A DNA stretch of 64,000 nt from Candidatus Villigracilis affinis (GTDB lineage: Bacteria > Chloroflexota > Anaerolineae > Anaerolineales > Villigracilaceae). Under the pieces are notes generated by a model. It did no database searches and was not told where the DNA came from. It worked only from the letters and a program-made list of their open reading frames with translations. The stretch spans positions 1 through 64,000 of the forward strand of contig JADKEA010000008.1 of the NCBI GenBank assembly GCA_016718275.1, read 5' to 3'. This document shows positions 27,627-35,202 of the stretch, in pieces (position 1 is the first letter of the stretch; every line of letters starts with the position of its first letter). A program made the position numbers and the translations under genes.

Positions 27627-27696
27627 AGTGTAGCGGACGACAAAAAAAGACTCCCCCGCCGATGGGAGAGTCTTGGACTGGTCAGGTGGACAGGTC
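27627..27696 (-). repeat. Two-hairpin intergenic element, copy 5 (minus orientation)
   Basis: Hairpin 1 (GACCTGTCCACC with a weak complement, 27676-27695) starts 7 bases after the stop of the gene at 27703. Hairpin 2 (27649-27672, GACTCTCCC with GGGGGAGTC) runs into seven Ts. A weak -10-like TACACT follows at 27632-27627. Confidence 0.8.
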
Positions 27697-27702
27697 GTTG
27701 GG

Positions 27703-28095
27703 TCAACTACGTGACAGCAAATAATGCGTCACTGCATTCACCACTTTGAGGCTTGCGAGTATGGCAATCACAAGTAAAGCCTGCTGGTCGTTCGCGATGA
27801 ATGGAATTTTCCAGCCGACGAAGACAGCCAGTGTGATGAATAGAATGAGTCCGCCCAGGATGTAGCCGATGATCGAAAGTGGATGAGTCCACTGTCCCGT
27901 CGCGGCGACGCGTCCGATGCCGCCCTGCGTGCAGATGGTCATGCCGATGATGACGAGCAGGATGATGTCCACGCGGATGTTGGAGAGCAGGGGAACCTTT
28001 TTACCTGTCACGCCGATGAAGACGATGGCGGCGGCAAGCAAGGCAAGCCCTATGATGGTTGGAGTGATGACTGCGGGTTGTGCGATGGTTTTCAT
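27703..28095 (-). CDS. Four-helix membrane protein of unknown function
   Basis: The 130-residue protein has four hydrophobic helices (ITPTIIGLALLAAAIVFIGV, IILLVIIGMTICTQGGIG, SIIGYILGGLILFITLAV and ALLVIAILASLKVVNAV) and short loops. No family was recognised. It lies between copies 5 and 6 of the two-hairpin element, which suggests its own transcription unit with both a promoter and a terminator. Confidence 0.6.
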   Translation of the reverse strand: MKTIAQPAVITPTIIGLALLAAAIVFIGVTGKKVPLLSNIRVDIILLVIIGMTICTQGGIGRVAATGQWTHPLSIIGYILGGLILFITLAVFVGWKIPFIANDQQALLVIAILASLKVVNAVTHYLLSRS

Positions 28096-28118
28096 TGTTT
28101 AGTTTCCTTTCTCCCATT

Positions 28119-28187
28119 ATGATAGTTCCTTCAAAACAAAAACTCCCCTGTCGGGAGGGGAGTTTTCACTATCCACATGGACAGTAT
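28119..28187 (-). repeat. Two-hairpin intergenic element, copy 6 (minus orientation)
   Basis: Hairpin 1 (ACTGTCCA-TG-TGGATAGT, 28168-28185) and hairpin 2 (AACTCCCC with GGGGAGTT, 28141-28164) are followed by a T-rich tract and TATCAT at 28124-28119. It starts 15 bases after the stop of the methyltransferase at 28202. Confidence 0.85.
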
Positions 28188-28201
28188 GTCAGGCGGACGG
28201 G

Positions 28202-28819
28202 TCATTTTTCGAGATGCATTGTATAAGCCAGCTTTTTGCCGAAGAAGTTTTTCTCCTTGAACCCAGCGGCCTGCGCAACTTTTAGCACTGTTTCGCGGCG
28301 ATGGAAATGCGGATCGAAGATGACCTCTGTGACCGATAGAACACCGCCCGGTTTGAGCGCTTTATAAATCTCCTTCAGTGCAGATTCTTGATCTGGTATC
28401 TCGCCAAAAACTGTTACTAGAAGGGCACGATCAAAATAAGCTTGCGGAAGTTTGCCTTCTCCCAAGCCTGCATGAAGGAATTTCACGTTTTGAAAACCGA
28501 CTGTTTCCACCTTCCTGCGGACACGAGCCAGCATCTCATCCTGTATATCGAGCGCAGTCACTTCGCCTTGTGGACCGACGGTCTCCGCAAGAGGCAAAGT
28601 CAGGCGACCCGGCCCACAGCCAGCATCCAGCACTCGCATACCGGGTGCCAGTTCCAAAAGTCCGACAATGACACGGGCGCGGTTGACTTCGGTGAATGGG
28701 TTATCCATTTCCACCATCCAAGCCAGCCATGATGGACATGGAAGCGTGTCACGACGCCAGATCAGGCTGGCAATAACAATGATGGCGATCAATCCAAGAA
28801 TGATGTACAAGGCGGTCAT
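28202..28819 (-). CDS. Membrane-anchored SAM-dependent methyltransferase
   Basis: The 205-residue protein has one N-terminal helix (LYIILGLIAIIVIASLIWRR) and then a class I methyltransferase domain. Motif I is RVLDAGCGPGRLTLPLA, followed by VTALDIQDEMLARVRRK and ALKPGGVLSVTEVI. It would act at the cytoplasmic face of the membrane on an unknown acceptor. The start at 28819 overlaps the upstream CPBP gene by 4 bases (ATGA), so the two are coupled. Confidence 0.82.
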   Translation of the reverse strand: MTALYIILGLIAIIVIASLIWRRDTLPCPSWLAWMVEMDNPFTEVNRARVIVGLLELAPGMRVLDAGCGPGRLTLPLAETVGPQGEVTALDIQDEMLARVRRKVETVGFQNVKFLHAGLGEGKLPQAYFDRALLVTVFGEIPDQESALKEIYKALKPGGVLSVTEVIFDPHFHRRETVLKVAQAAGFKEKNFFGKKLAYTMHLEK

Positions 28820-29661
28820 GAATACACTTCCTCTCGGCGTTTGAATGTCTTTGCGCTCCAAACAACTGCAAGGATAACGCCCGCAATGAACCATAACGCA
28901 ATGGATAAATTGTCGGCACGCTCAGAGAGTGTGAACAACTCGCCCGTGAAGTTGACCATGGCATGGAACAGGATCACTGCAAGCGTACTGCGGTTTGTGT
29001 TGTTGTAGATCCAGGTGAAGACAAAGGTCAGGGGGACGATCCCGGCGAAGAACCACCAGAATGCAGGTGTGCCAATGCCCAGACTCGCTTGATACGAATC
29101 CCGAATGAAGAACGTGGGCAAATGCCACAGCGACCAAAGGATTCCCAGGATCAGACTGGATACCAGAGCGCTGTATCTCTCCTGCAAGCGATCCAGTAGA
29201 TAGCCGCGCCAGCCCAGTTCCTCAATGAAGGGAAACAGTGTTGCAAACAGGATAGACAGGATAATTGAGGCTGGATTTGTGAGCGCATTAAGAGCAGTTT
29301 CACCCCAGGTTGCACCTGTGCCACCGGTCAACACATCCAATAGCGCCGCCAGACCATTCAAGATCGGCACAAAGATGAATATGATCAGGTACCACTTTGC
29401 GGGTATGCGTTTGAAACTAATGACGCGCTTCCAATAATCCCGCCTGCCTTCGTTATCCCGTGTGAGATAGGTGAATGCAATGCCCATGACCATTGGTCCG
29501 AGGGCGGCGAGCAGGACCAATATAAGTCCCGCGGCCGTTTCCATGCTGAGGTTCATCAGGATCGCCAGCCCGCCGAAGATCCCCGACCAGATATAGGTCG
29601 CGACGAAGTAGACCCACGGGGAAGCCAGTGCAGGTCGTGTGGTTTTCAAGTTTTCGTTCAT
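28816..29661 (-). CDS. CPBP-family intramembrane metalloprotease
   Basis: The 281-residue protein has about eight helices and an intact CPBP motif (PFIEELGWRGYLLDRLQERY), with LWSLWHLPTFFI and LFHAMVNFTGE as later His motifs. The start at 29661 follows a caaggaga ribosome binding site. It is translationally coupled to the methyltransferase downstream. The gene product it processes is not evident. Confidence 0.88.
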   Translation of the reverse strand: MNENLKTTRPALASPWVYFVATYIWSGIFGGLAILMNLSMETAAGLILVLLAALGPMVMGIAFTYLTRDNEGRRDYWKRVISFKRIPAKWYLIIFIFVPILNGLAALLDVLTGGTGATWGETALNALTNPASIILSILFATLFPFIEELGWRGYLLDRLQERYSALVSSLILGILWSLWHLPTFFIRDSYQASLGIGTPAFWWFFAGIVPLTFVFTWIYNNTNRSTLAVILFHAMVNFTGELFTLSERADNLSIALWFIAGVILAVVWSAKTFKRREEVYS

Positions 29662-29680
29662 TTTGTTTTCTCCTTGTAAT

Positions 29681-30907
29681 TCATTCGTTTGGATAGGTCT
29701 CTGCAAGTACCTTGTTGACCATCACGTCCACGAACTGACCGAGACTACTTCCATCCAGTCCATGCCCGCCGTTCAGCCAGATCAATTCCTTGTGCGGCGC
29801 TTCGAGAATGTTGAAATATTCTTCCACCAATGATGACATTGCATTCACGTCATTACGTCCTGCAAAAATGTAGACGGGCACATCCAGCTTTGCGGCTTGT
29901 GTCGTGAAATCAACATCCTGCAATTGCGGATATACCACTTCAAAAGATCGGATCAGTCCGCGCGTATGGTTGATCTTGTCCACCAGCCCATATTCCGGCG
30001 CAATGAACGGGATGATCGGAACGATGACTGTATAGTGAGGAGAGTGCATATAATCGTTCAACACATCCAAATAGGTGACATACTTATCCAACATGTCTTC
30101 TCCCGTATAGGGAGGTGGACCATTACGCTGGAGAGTCTCCACCATTTTCGCATCGCCCCGTTCGACCGAGTAGTTGAGCGCCAATTCATAGCCCATGACA
30201 TCGTCCCTGATGATGTTGACCATCTGCCCGTTGCCGATGTAGGCATAATATAGTTCCGGGTATTCCTGAACCAGCCAAACGCCCAGAATGCTTGTCCACG
30301 AAACGCCATAGACATAAATTTTTTCCTGATGGAATCGTTCGCGCAGATACAAGGTCAGCGCATGGGCATCTTCGACAAAACGTTGTTTGTTCAATTCGGA
30401 AAAGGGAACGGCGTTGTAGGATTTGCCTGTACCGGGTTCGTCCCAACTTACCACAACGAAATCTTTTTCCAACGGCTCAAAAAGGGAACGGGTTGCGAAT
30501 CCACCACCACCCGGGCCGCCCATGCCAAGATTCAACAGAATCGGCTTGTCGGCATCCTGCCCGCGGATGGTGATCCACTGCTCGCTTCTGTTTAGATTTA
30601 CCTTTTCGAGTGAAGCAATGGAATTTTGAATCGGTTCGCCATCTACATCCGTGATGGGCGGCGTAGCGGCAAAGTTCTGTGAAGCGATGATTGCGAGAAT
30701 GGAAACAAGGATCATGCCAGAAAGTCCAATTGTGATGCCGCGTCCAGCAGGAGTGATACGGAATAGAGTGACGATCAACATTACGTCTGCAATAGCGAGC
30801 AGTATCCAAGTCCAGGCGGGGACAGAGGTCGTCAATGGTAATAAAACCACCGGCAGACAAAGCAGGATTACAAAAATGGCAACAAGAATTTTAATAATGA
30901 TTTTCAT
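29681..30907 (-). CDS. Membrane-anchored alpha/beta hydrolase (proline-iminopeptidase-like) with altered motifs
   Basis: From the ATG at 30907 the 408-residue protein has three N-terminal helices and an extracytoplasmic hydrolase domain. The oxyanion motif reads LNLGMGGPGGGG instead of the usual HGGPG. VVSWDEPGTGKSY follows, and the nucleophile elbow is YVYGVSWTSILG. A Gly normally follows in that elbow (G-x-S-x-G), but Thr is read here. The Asp (FAGRNDVNA) and His (NGGHGLDG) are present. It may still be active, though two family glycine or His positions differ. It lies 17 bases after a small membrane protein gene. Confidence 0.75.
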   Translation of the reverse strand: MKIIIKILVAIFVILLCLPVVLLPLTTSVPAWTWILLAIADVMLIVTLFRITPAGRGITIGLSGMILVSILAIIASQNFAATPPITDVDGEPIQNSIASLEKVNLNRSEQWITIRGQDADKPILLNLGMGGPGGGGFATRSLFEPLEKDFVVVSWDEPGTGKSYNAVPFSELNKQRFVEDAHALTLYLRERFHQEKIYVYGVSWTSILGVWLVQEYPELYYAYIGNGQMVNIIRDDVMGYELALNYSVERGDAKMVETLQRNGPPPYTGEDMLDKYVTYLDVLNDYMHSPHYTVIVPIIPFIAPEYGLVDKINHTRGLIRSFEVVYPQLQDVDFTTQAAKLDVPVYIFAGRNDVNAMSSLVEEYFNILEAPHKELIWLNGGHGLDGSSLGQFVDVMVNKVLAETYPNE

Positions 30908-30924
30908 TGCAGCTCCTGATAGTT

Positions 30925-31203
30925 CTATGATTGCTTGGGGAAGAACGTGTAGATCGTGGCGAATCCAAGCCCTAGTACGAGAATGAGGCGAATCCAAAGG
31001 GGCCAGGAAGATTCCCAGATCCACAATCCCAAAACAACTGGGAGGATCAGGAATCCAACGATCAGTTGAACCGCGAACGGCATCCCACGAAAGGATTGCC
31101 AAACCGTATCGAGGATGGCTTGATTGAAAGCCAGGGCATAACCAAACCCGAGCCATAGAATGGTCAAGATGGCGAAAGCAGATATACTGATAATCGTATT
31201 CAT
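30925..31203 (-). CDS. Small three-helix membrane protein
   Basis: From the ATG at 31203 the 92-residue protein has three hydrophobic helices (ISAFAILTILWLGFGYALAF, FAVQLIVGFLILPVVLGLWI and IRLILVLGLGFATIYTFF) and a Lys-Gln end. A ribosome binding site (aaaaggagat) precedes it. It is the first gene after copy 7 of the two-hairpin element and is probably cotranscribed with the hydrolase. No family was recognised. Confidence 0.6.
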   Translation of the reverse strand: MNTIISISAFAILTILWLGFGYALAFNQAILDTVWQSFRGMPFAVQLIVGFLILPVVLGLWIWESSWPLWIRLILVLGLGFATIYTFFPKQS

Positions 31204-31226
31204 GTTGAAATCTCCTTTTCTTTCAC

Positions 31227-31295
31227 ATGATAAGTTCAAGAAAATAAAGACTCCCCCGCCACTGGGGGAGTCTTGTACTGGTCAAGCGGATAGGT
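31227..31295 (-). repeat. Two-hairpin intergenic element, copy 7 (minus orientation)
   Basis: Hairpin 1 (weak here, ACCTATCCGC with a partial complement, about 31275-31295) comes first on the minus strand. Hairpin 2 (GACTCCCCC with GGGGGAGTC, 31249-31272) and a T-rich tract follow, then TATCAT at 31232-31227. It abuts the stop of the hydrolase relic at 31296. Confidence 0.82.
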
Positions 31296-31560
31296 TTAGA
31301 GTCTTAACTGTGTTTTGATAAATGCCACGATCTCACCCATCGCCTCGGTTGCCTTCGGGAACATGGATGCCACGAGGGGATAACAATGCCCCATCTTCTC
31401 ACCGACTCGCAGGGTGACATCCATACCAGCTTTCTTTGCCTTCTCCGCAAAGCGGACCGCGTTGTCGCGCTCGGTGGGAGTCCGTGCAAGTCGCCGTAGA
31501 GAGGCGAAATATAAGGATTCTCAGGGTCATGGTCACCGACATAATACTCACCCTTTATTT
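31296..31560 (-). pseudogene. Relic of an acetyl-esterase-type alpha/beta hydrolase
   Basis: One frame holds YYVGDHDPENPYISPLYGDL, the region before the catalytic Asp in GDXG-type lipases. Another frame holds RFAEKAKKAGMDVTLRVGEK, MGHCYPLVASMFPEATEAM and VAFIKTQLRL, which is the C-terminal His region. The expected Asp-containing strand between them is missing and the frame is broken, so an internal deletion is likely. The N-terminal two thirds of the gene are gone. Confidence 0.65.
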
Positions 31561-31689
31561 TCACTACACAAATAATAATGGAGCTAACTGACAAACGATA
31601 CCTGTTTTATAATAAAGACATGATGAGTTCACACTTAATAGGTTGACCCCTATGTGTGACAAGCAAAACATTTTTGATGAGAAACCCAT

Positions 31690-32109
31690 ATGAAATCCTA
31701 TCGAAAAGAACTTTGGTTCAATATTCCAACTCGCCGTGGCTTTGTAAACATCACCCCTGATGTGGAAACTGTCTTACGCGAAAGTGGCATTCAAGAAGGC
31801 CTGATTCTGGTTTCAGCCATGCATATAACCGCATCGGTTTTCATCAACGACGATGAAGGTGGATTGCACCAGGATTATGAAAAATGGTTGGAGAAACTCG
31901 CACCGCATGAACCCATTAACCAATATCGGCATAATGACACAGGGGAGGACAACGCCGATGCCCATATGAAGCGTCAAATTATGGGGCGTGAAGTGGTGGT
32001 CGCTGTCACAAATGGTAAACTTGATTTTGGTCCGTGGGAACAGATCTTTTATGGTGAGTTTGATGGTCGAAGGCGCAAGCGAGTATTGATAAAAATCATT
32101 GGTGAATGA
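31690..32109 (+). CDS. yjbQ: YjbQ-family secondary thiamine-phosphate synthase-like protein
   Basis: The 139-residue protein is a complete YjbQ/UPF0047 member, with RRGFVNITPDVETVLRESGI, the metal-binding style HNDTGEDNADAHMKRQIMG, and WEQIFYGEFDGRRRKRVLI at the end. YjbQ proteins are small trimeric enzymes with weak thiamine-phosphate synthase activity; the true role is debated. It is followed by a partial second copy of itself. The start codon has no strong ribosome binding site. Confidence 0.85.
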   Translation: MKSYRKELWFNIPTRRGFVNITPDVETVLRESGIQEGLILVSAMHITASVFINDDEGGLHQDYEKWLEKLAPHEPINQYRHNDTGEDNADAHMKRQIMGREVVVAVTNGKLDFGPWEQIFYGEFDGRRRKRVLIKIIGE

Positions 32110-32116
32110 TATAAAA

Positions 32117-32343
32117 AATAGCTGGAGGAGCTTGCTCCACATGAGCCTGTCAGCGAATATCACCACAACGATACAGGTGAAGATAATGCCGACGCTCATA
32201 TGAAGCGTCAGATCATGGGACGCGAAGTAGTTGTAGCCATAACAAACGGCATATTGGACTTCGGCACCTGGGAGCAAATTTTTTATGGCGAGTTCGACGG
32301 ACGCAGGCGAAAGCGCGTTCTGGTAAAGATCATTGGCGAGTAA
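32117..32343 (+). pseudogene. Partial second copy of yjbQ (3' half)
   Basis: In the frame ending at TAA 32341 the sequence reads LEELAPHEPVSEYHHNDTGE, then DNADAHMKRQIMGREVVVA and on to FDGRRRKRVLVKIIGE. It matches the second half of the intact gene just upstream almost residue for residue, but the DNA differs at many third positions. A TAG stands where the family has Trp, and the first half is absent. This is a diverged partial duplicate, not a recent copy. Confidence 0.85.
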
Positions 32344-32362
32344 AGAAAAAAACAGGAGCATC

Positions 32363-33805
32363 ATGACGCCTACCGAAAAAATCCTCAATCATTTTGAAAA
32401 GATTTCCGCCATTCCCCGCGGCACAAAGAATGAAGCAGCCCTTCGCCAGTGGTTGATCGACTGGGCCTCTTCATTTGGTTTCGTCAGCAAGACCGATCCG
32501 ACGGGCAATCTTGTTATTTACATTCCCGCGAGCGTGGGGCGCGAAAAATCCCCCACATTGATCTTACAAGGCCATCTTGACATGGTCTGCCAGAAGACTC
32601 CTGACTCGAATCACAATTTTATGAAGGACCCGATCCGCCTCATACGTGACGGGGACTGGGTGAAGGCAGATAAAACCACACTCGGCGCCGATAACGGGAT
32701 CGCGATCGCCATTGCCATGGCATTGGTTGAAGATAAAAGCGTCAGCCATTCGGCGCTTGAGTTATTGTTCACTGTGGAAGAAGAAACAGGCCTGGTGGGT
32801 GCAGATACCCTTGATCCATCCCTGCTTACTGCAAAAGTTTTGATAAATCTAGATTCAGAAGAGGATGGCGTTTTTACGATCGGGTGTGCGGGAGGCGGGA
32901 GCACGATGTTCACCCTGCCTTTTACATGGAGCCCTCCAGAGAAGAATTCCATCTCCTTTGAATTAAAAGTTGGCGGATTACAAGGCGGGCATTCCGGTGG
33001 AGATATCCACAAACATCGCGGCAATGCCAACAAGATCATGGCGCGTGTATTGGATGAACTTCAACGCAACATTCCGCTGCGGCTGGCATCCCTGCACGGC
33101 GGCACGGCGCGCAATGCAATTCCACGCGATGCCGAGGCGGTATTTACCTGTGCAGAGAATGATTCTGCACGCTGCAGCGAAATCGTCCGCACGTTTGAAA
33201 AATTTCTTCAATCAGAATTCAGGGGTGTCGAGCAGGGTCCCTATCTGACCCTGTCACGGCGCCAGAGTCCTGTCGAAACAGCAGCAAGTCTTGAGGAAAG
33301 TAAAAGAAGCGTCCAGTTTTTGATGGCACTTCCAAACGGCGTCGCAGAAATGTCGGCTGAAGTGGAAGGCTTCGTTGAGACATCCAATAACATCGGCATC
33401 GTAGAGATGCGGAAAGATGGATTGTTCGTGGTTTCCAATCAGCGCAGTTCGGTGATAACACGGCTTGAAGAGTTGTTTCGGCGCACCGAAGCGATCGGCA
33501 TGCTGGCAGGCGCAATATGTGAGCGGACACAAGTGTTTCCCCCGTGGCAACCCAATATGAAATCTGCCCTGCTGAAAAAATGCGTTGAAACATATGAAAA
33601 TCTATTTGGACAAAAACCGAAGGTGGAGCTTTCACACGGCGGGCTTGAATGCGGGATCATCAGCGACCGTTGCGGCGGCATGGACACGATCTCGCTTGGT
33701 CCCACGATCATCAATCCGCATTCACCCGATGAAGCACTCTTTATCCCGTCGCTTTCACGCACGTGGGAGCTTTTAAAAACCTTATTACTAATCGAGGAGT
33801 TTTAG
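32363..33805 (+). CDS. pepD: Aminoacyl-histidine dipeptidase (PepD, M20 family)
   Basis: The 480-residue enzyme has the M20 zinc-peptidase pattern: LQGHLDMVCQK (His and Asp), TTLGADNGIAIAIAMAL (bridging Asp), TVEEETGLVGA (catalytic Glu pair), and NLDSEEDGVFTIGCAGG. A dimerisation domain lies in the middle (QGGHSGGDIHKHRGNANKIM), and a late His is in GGLECGIISDRCGGMD. PepD enzymes cleave Xaa-His and other dipeptides in the cytoplasm. The ATG at 32363 follows an acaggagc ribosome binding site 20 bases after the yjbQ relic. The next gene starts 2 bases after its stop. Confidence 0.9.
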   Translation: MTPTEKILNHFEKISAIPRGTKNEAALRQWLIDWASSFGFVSKTDPTGNLVIYIPASVGREKSPTLILQGHLDMVCQKTPDSNHNFMKDPIRLIRDGDWVKADKTTLGADNGIAIAIAMALVEDKSVSHSALELLFTVEEETGLVGADTLDPSLLTAKVLINLDSEEDGVFTIGCAGGGSTMFTLPFTWSPPEKNSISFELKVGGLQGGHSGGDIHKHRGNANKIMARVLDELQRNIPLRLASLHGGTARNAIPRDAEAVFTCAENDSARCSEIVRTFEKFLQSEFRGVEQGPYLTLSRRQSPVETAASLEESKRSVQFLMALPNGVAEMSAEVEGFVETSNNIGIVEMRKDGLFVVSNQRSSVITRLEELFRRTEAIGMLAGAICERTQVFPPWQPNMKSALLKKCVETYENLFGQKPKVELSHGGLECGIISDRCGGMDTISLGPTIINPHSPDEALFIPSLSRTWELLKTLLLIEEF

Positions 33806-33807
33806 CC

Positions 33808-34332
33808 ATGCGTTTACAAAATAAAGTTATTGCCATATTGATCGCCGAAGGCGTGGAGGATTTGGAATATTATGTGCCGCTCATGCGTTTGCAGGAGGAA
33901 GGTGCAAAAGTTTTATCTGCAGGATTGGATCTGAAGTCGGTGCGTGGAAAAAATGGATTGGTCATTACGCCCGACGCCACGATCGAATCGCTCAAGGCAG
34001 ACGAACTCTTCGCGCTCATTCTCCCAGGCGGCTGGGCCCCCGATAAAATTCGCAGGTACGATGTCGTAAAAAATCTTGTTAAAAAAATGAGTGATGCCAA
34101 CAAGACCATTGGCATCATCTGTCATGGGGGTTCAATTGCCATTTCGGCTGGTATCATCAAAAAAGGTCAGCGCGTCACGGGGTCAACGGGAATCAAGGAT
34201 GACCTCGTCAACGCGGGTGCGGTTTGGGCGGATGAAGCTGCCTTTCGTGAGGGCAATCAGGTTTGGGGTCGGGTGGTTGCGGATATTCCCGATTTCAATC
34301 GTGAGCTTGTGAAGGCATTAATCGAGCGATAA
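33808..34332 (+). CDS. DJ-1/PfpI-family protein
   Basis: The 174-residue protein has the PfpI layout: VIAILIAEGVEDLEYYVPLM with the conserved Glu, FALILPGGWAPDKIR, and the nucleophile elbow IGIICHGGSIAIS with Cys followed by His. The family includes proteases, glyoxalases and deglycases; which one applies is not readable. The ATG at 33808 has a gaggag ribosome binding site, which rules out the longer frame inside pepD. Its last 15 bases overlap the convergent phosphatase gene end. Confidence 0.85.
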   Translation: MRLQNKVIAILIAEGVEDLEYYVPLMRLQEEGAKVLSAGLDLKSVRGKNGLVITPDATIESLKADELFALILPGGWAPDKIRRYDVVKNLVKKMSDANKTIGIICHGGSIAISAGIIKKGQRVTGSTGIKDDLVNAGAVWADEAAFREGNQVWGRVVADIPDFNRELVKALIER

Positions 34333-35133
34333 TGGCGGATGCTTCATCGTTTCAGGAATGGTGACATTCAACAACTTGAGGATAGTCGGTGCGATCTGCA
34401 AATGGGAGATGACCTCACCCGTTTCGCCTCTTCCCTTACCCGACGGCTGAATCACAAAAAATGGCACGGTGCGCTGCTCGGGCGTGGTGCCGCCATGTCC
34501 CCCATCGGCATTGATGCCGTGATCCCCTGTGACAAAAACCGTGTATCCGCGTTCTTTCCATTCCATGATGAGCGGCGCAAGTTTCGAATCCTGATAAATG
34601 GCGTGGTTGCGATATTCCTTCGAATCAGAGCCGAAGGTCTCGCCGTGATAGTCCATGCCCATGGGGTGAAGTAAAAGATAGTCGGGAGAGAATTTTCGCA
34701 CCAGATGAGCCGCACTGGCGAAGAGCTCAATATCGGGATATTCATCTTCAGTATAAAAACGTCCATGCTGGATACTCAACGATTCGTCATCGGTCTCTTT
34801 ATCGTCAATGCGATCATAAGGCGCGCGATTGTAAAGCTCTGAATACCAGTAATACGCCGCGGCGGCTGTGACCTTTCCCGCATTCTTCAACAACTGAAAC
34901 ACGTTCGGCTTGTTCGACAACCTGACAATCGAATTGGCAACAACGCCATGATCGCTGGAAGGCACGCCCGTGTGAATGGTCTCATACATCGGGCGGGACA
35001 TGCTCGGCAATTCGCCGATGATCTTATAAAGAGTGGATTGTTTTGATTCGACAAGGTGCCCCAGAAACCCCATATTGTCTTTTGCAACATCGTATCGCAG
35101 GGCATCTGAAAGAACAAGAATGGATTTACTCAT
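34318..35133 (-). CDS. Alkaline-phosphatase-superfamily phosphodiesterase/phosphatase
   Basis: The 271-residue protein has the superfamily metal sites: SILVLSDALRYDVAKDN (Asp), a nucleophile region (LPSMSRPMYETIHTGVPSSD), HPMGMDYHGETFG (Asp and His), and VFVTGDHGINADGGHGGTTP (Asp-His and a later His). No signal peptide is present, so it is probably cytoplasmic. It is shorter than most nucleotide pyrophosphatases. It is on the same strand as the ABC importer but separated from it by a terminator hairpin. It may release phosphate from an imported ester or phosphonate, which is an inference. Confidence 0.8.
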   Translation of the reverse strand: MSKSILVLSDALRYDVAKDNMGFLGHLVESKQSTLYKIIGELPSMSRPMYETIHTGVPSSDHGVVANSIVRLSNKPNVFQLLKNAGKVTAAAAYYWYSELYNRAPYDRIDDKETDDESLSIQHGRFYTEDEYPDIELFASAAHLVRKFSPDYLLLHPMGMDYHGETFGSDSKEYRNHAIYQDSKLAPLIMEWKERGYTVFVTGDHGINADGGHGGTTPEQRTVPFFVIQPSGKGRGETGEVISHLQIAPTILKLLNVTIPETMKHPPLSLD

Positions 35134-35149
35134 TTTTAGTCCTCAAACA

Positions 35150-35186
35150 AAAACGGTTCGAAGCGCCGTGCGCAACGAACCGTTTT
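35150..35186 (-). terminator. Rho-independent terminator of the ABC importer operon
   Basis: An 11-bp perfect stem (AAAACGGTTCG with CGAACCGTTTT) encloses a small inner hairpin and is followed by a T-rich tract on the minus strand. It lies 17 bases after the ATPase stop. Confidence 0.85.
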
Positions 35187-35202
35187 CAAGTTAAGTGATC
35201 GA

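Noticed and set aside
8319..31295. CRISPR array made of the repeated GACTCCCC elements
   Set aside because: Copies are kilobases apart, in both orientations, and each lies after a gene; there are no regular spacers.
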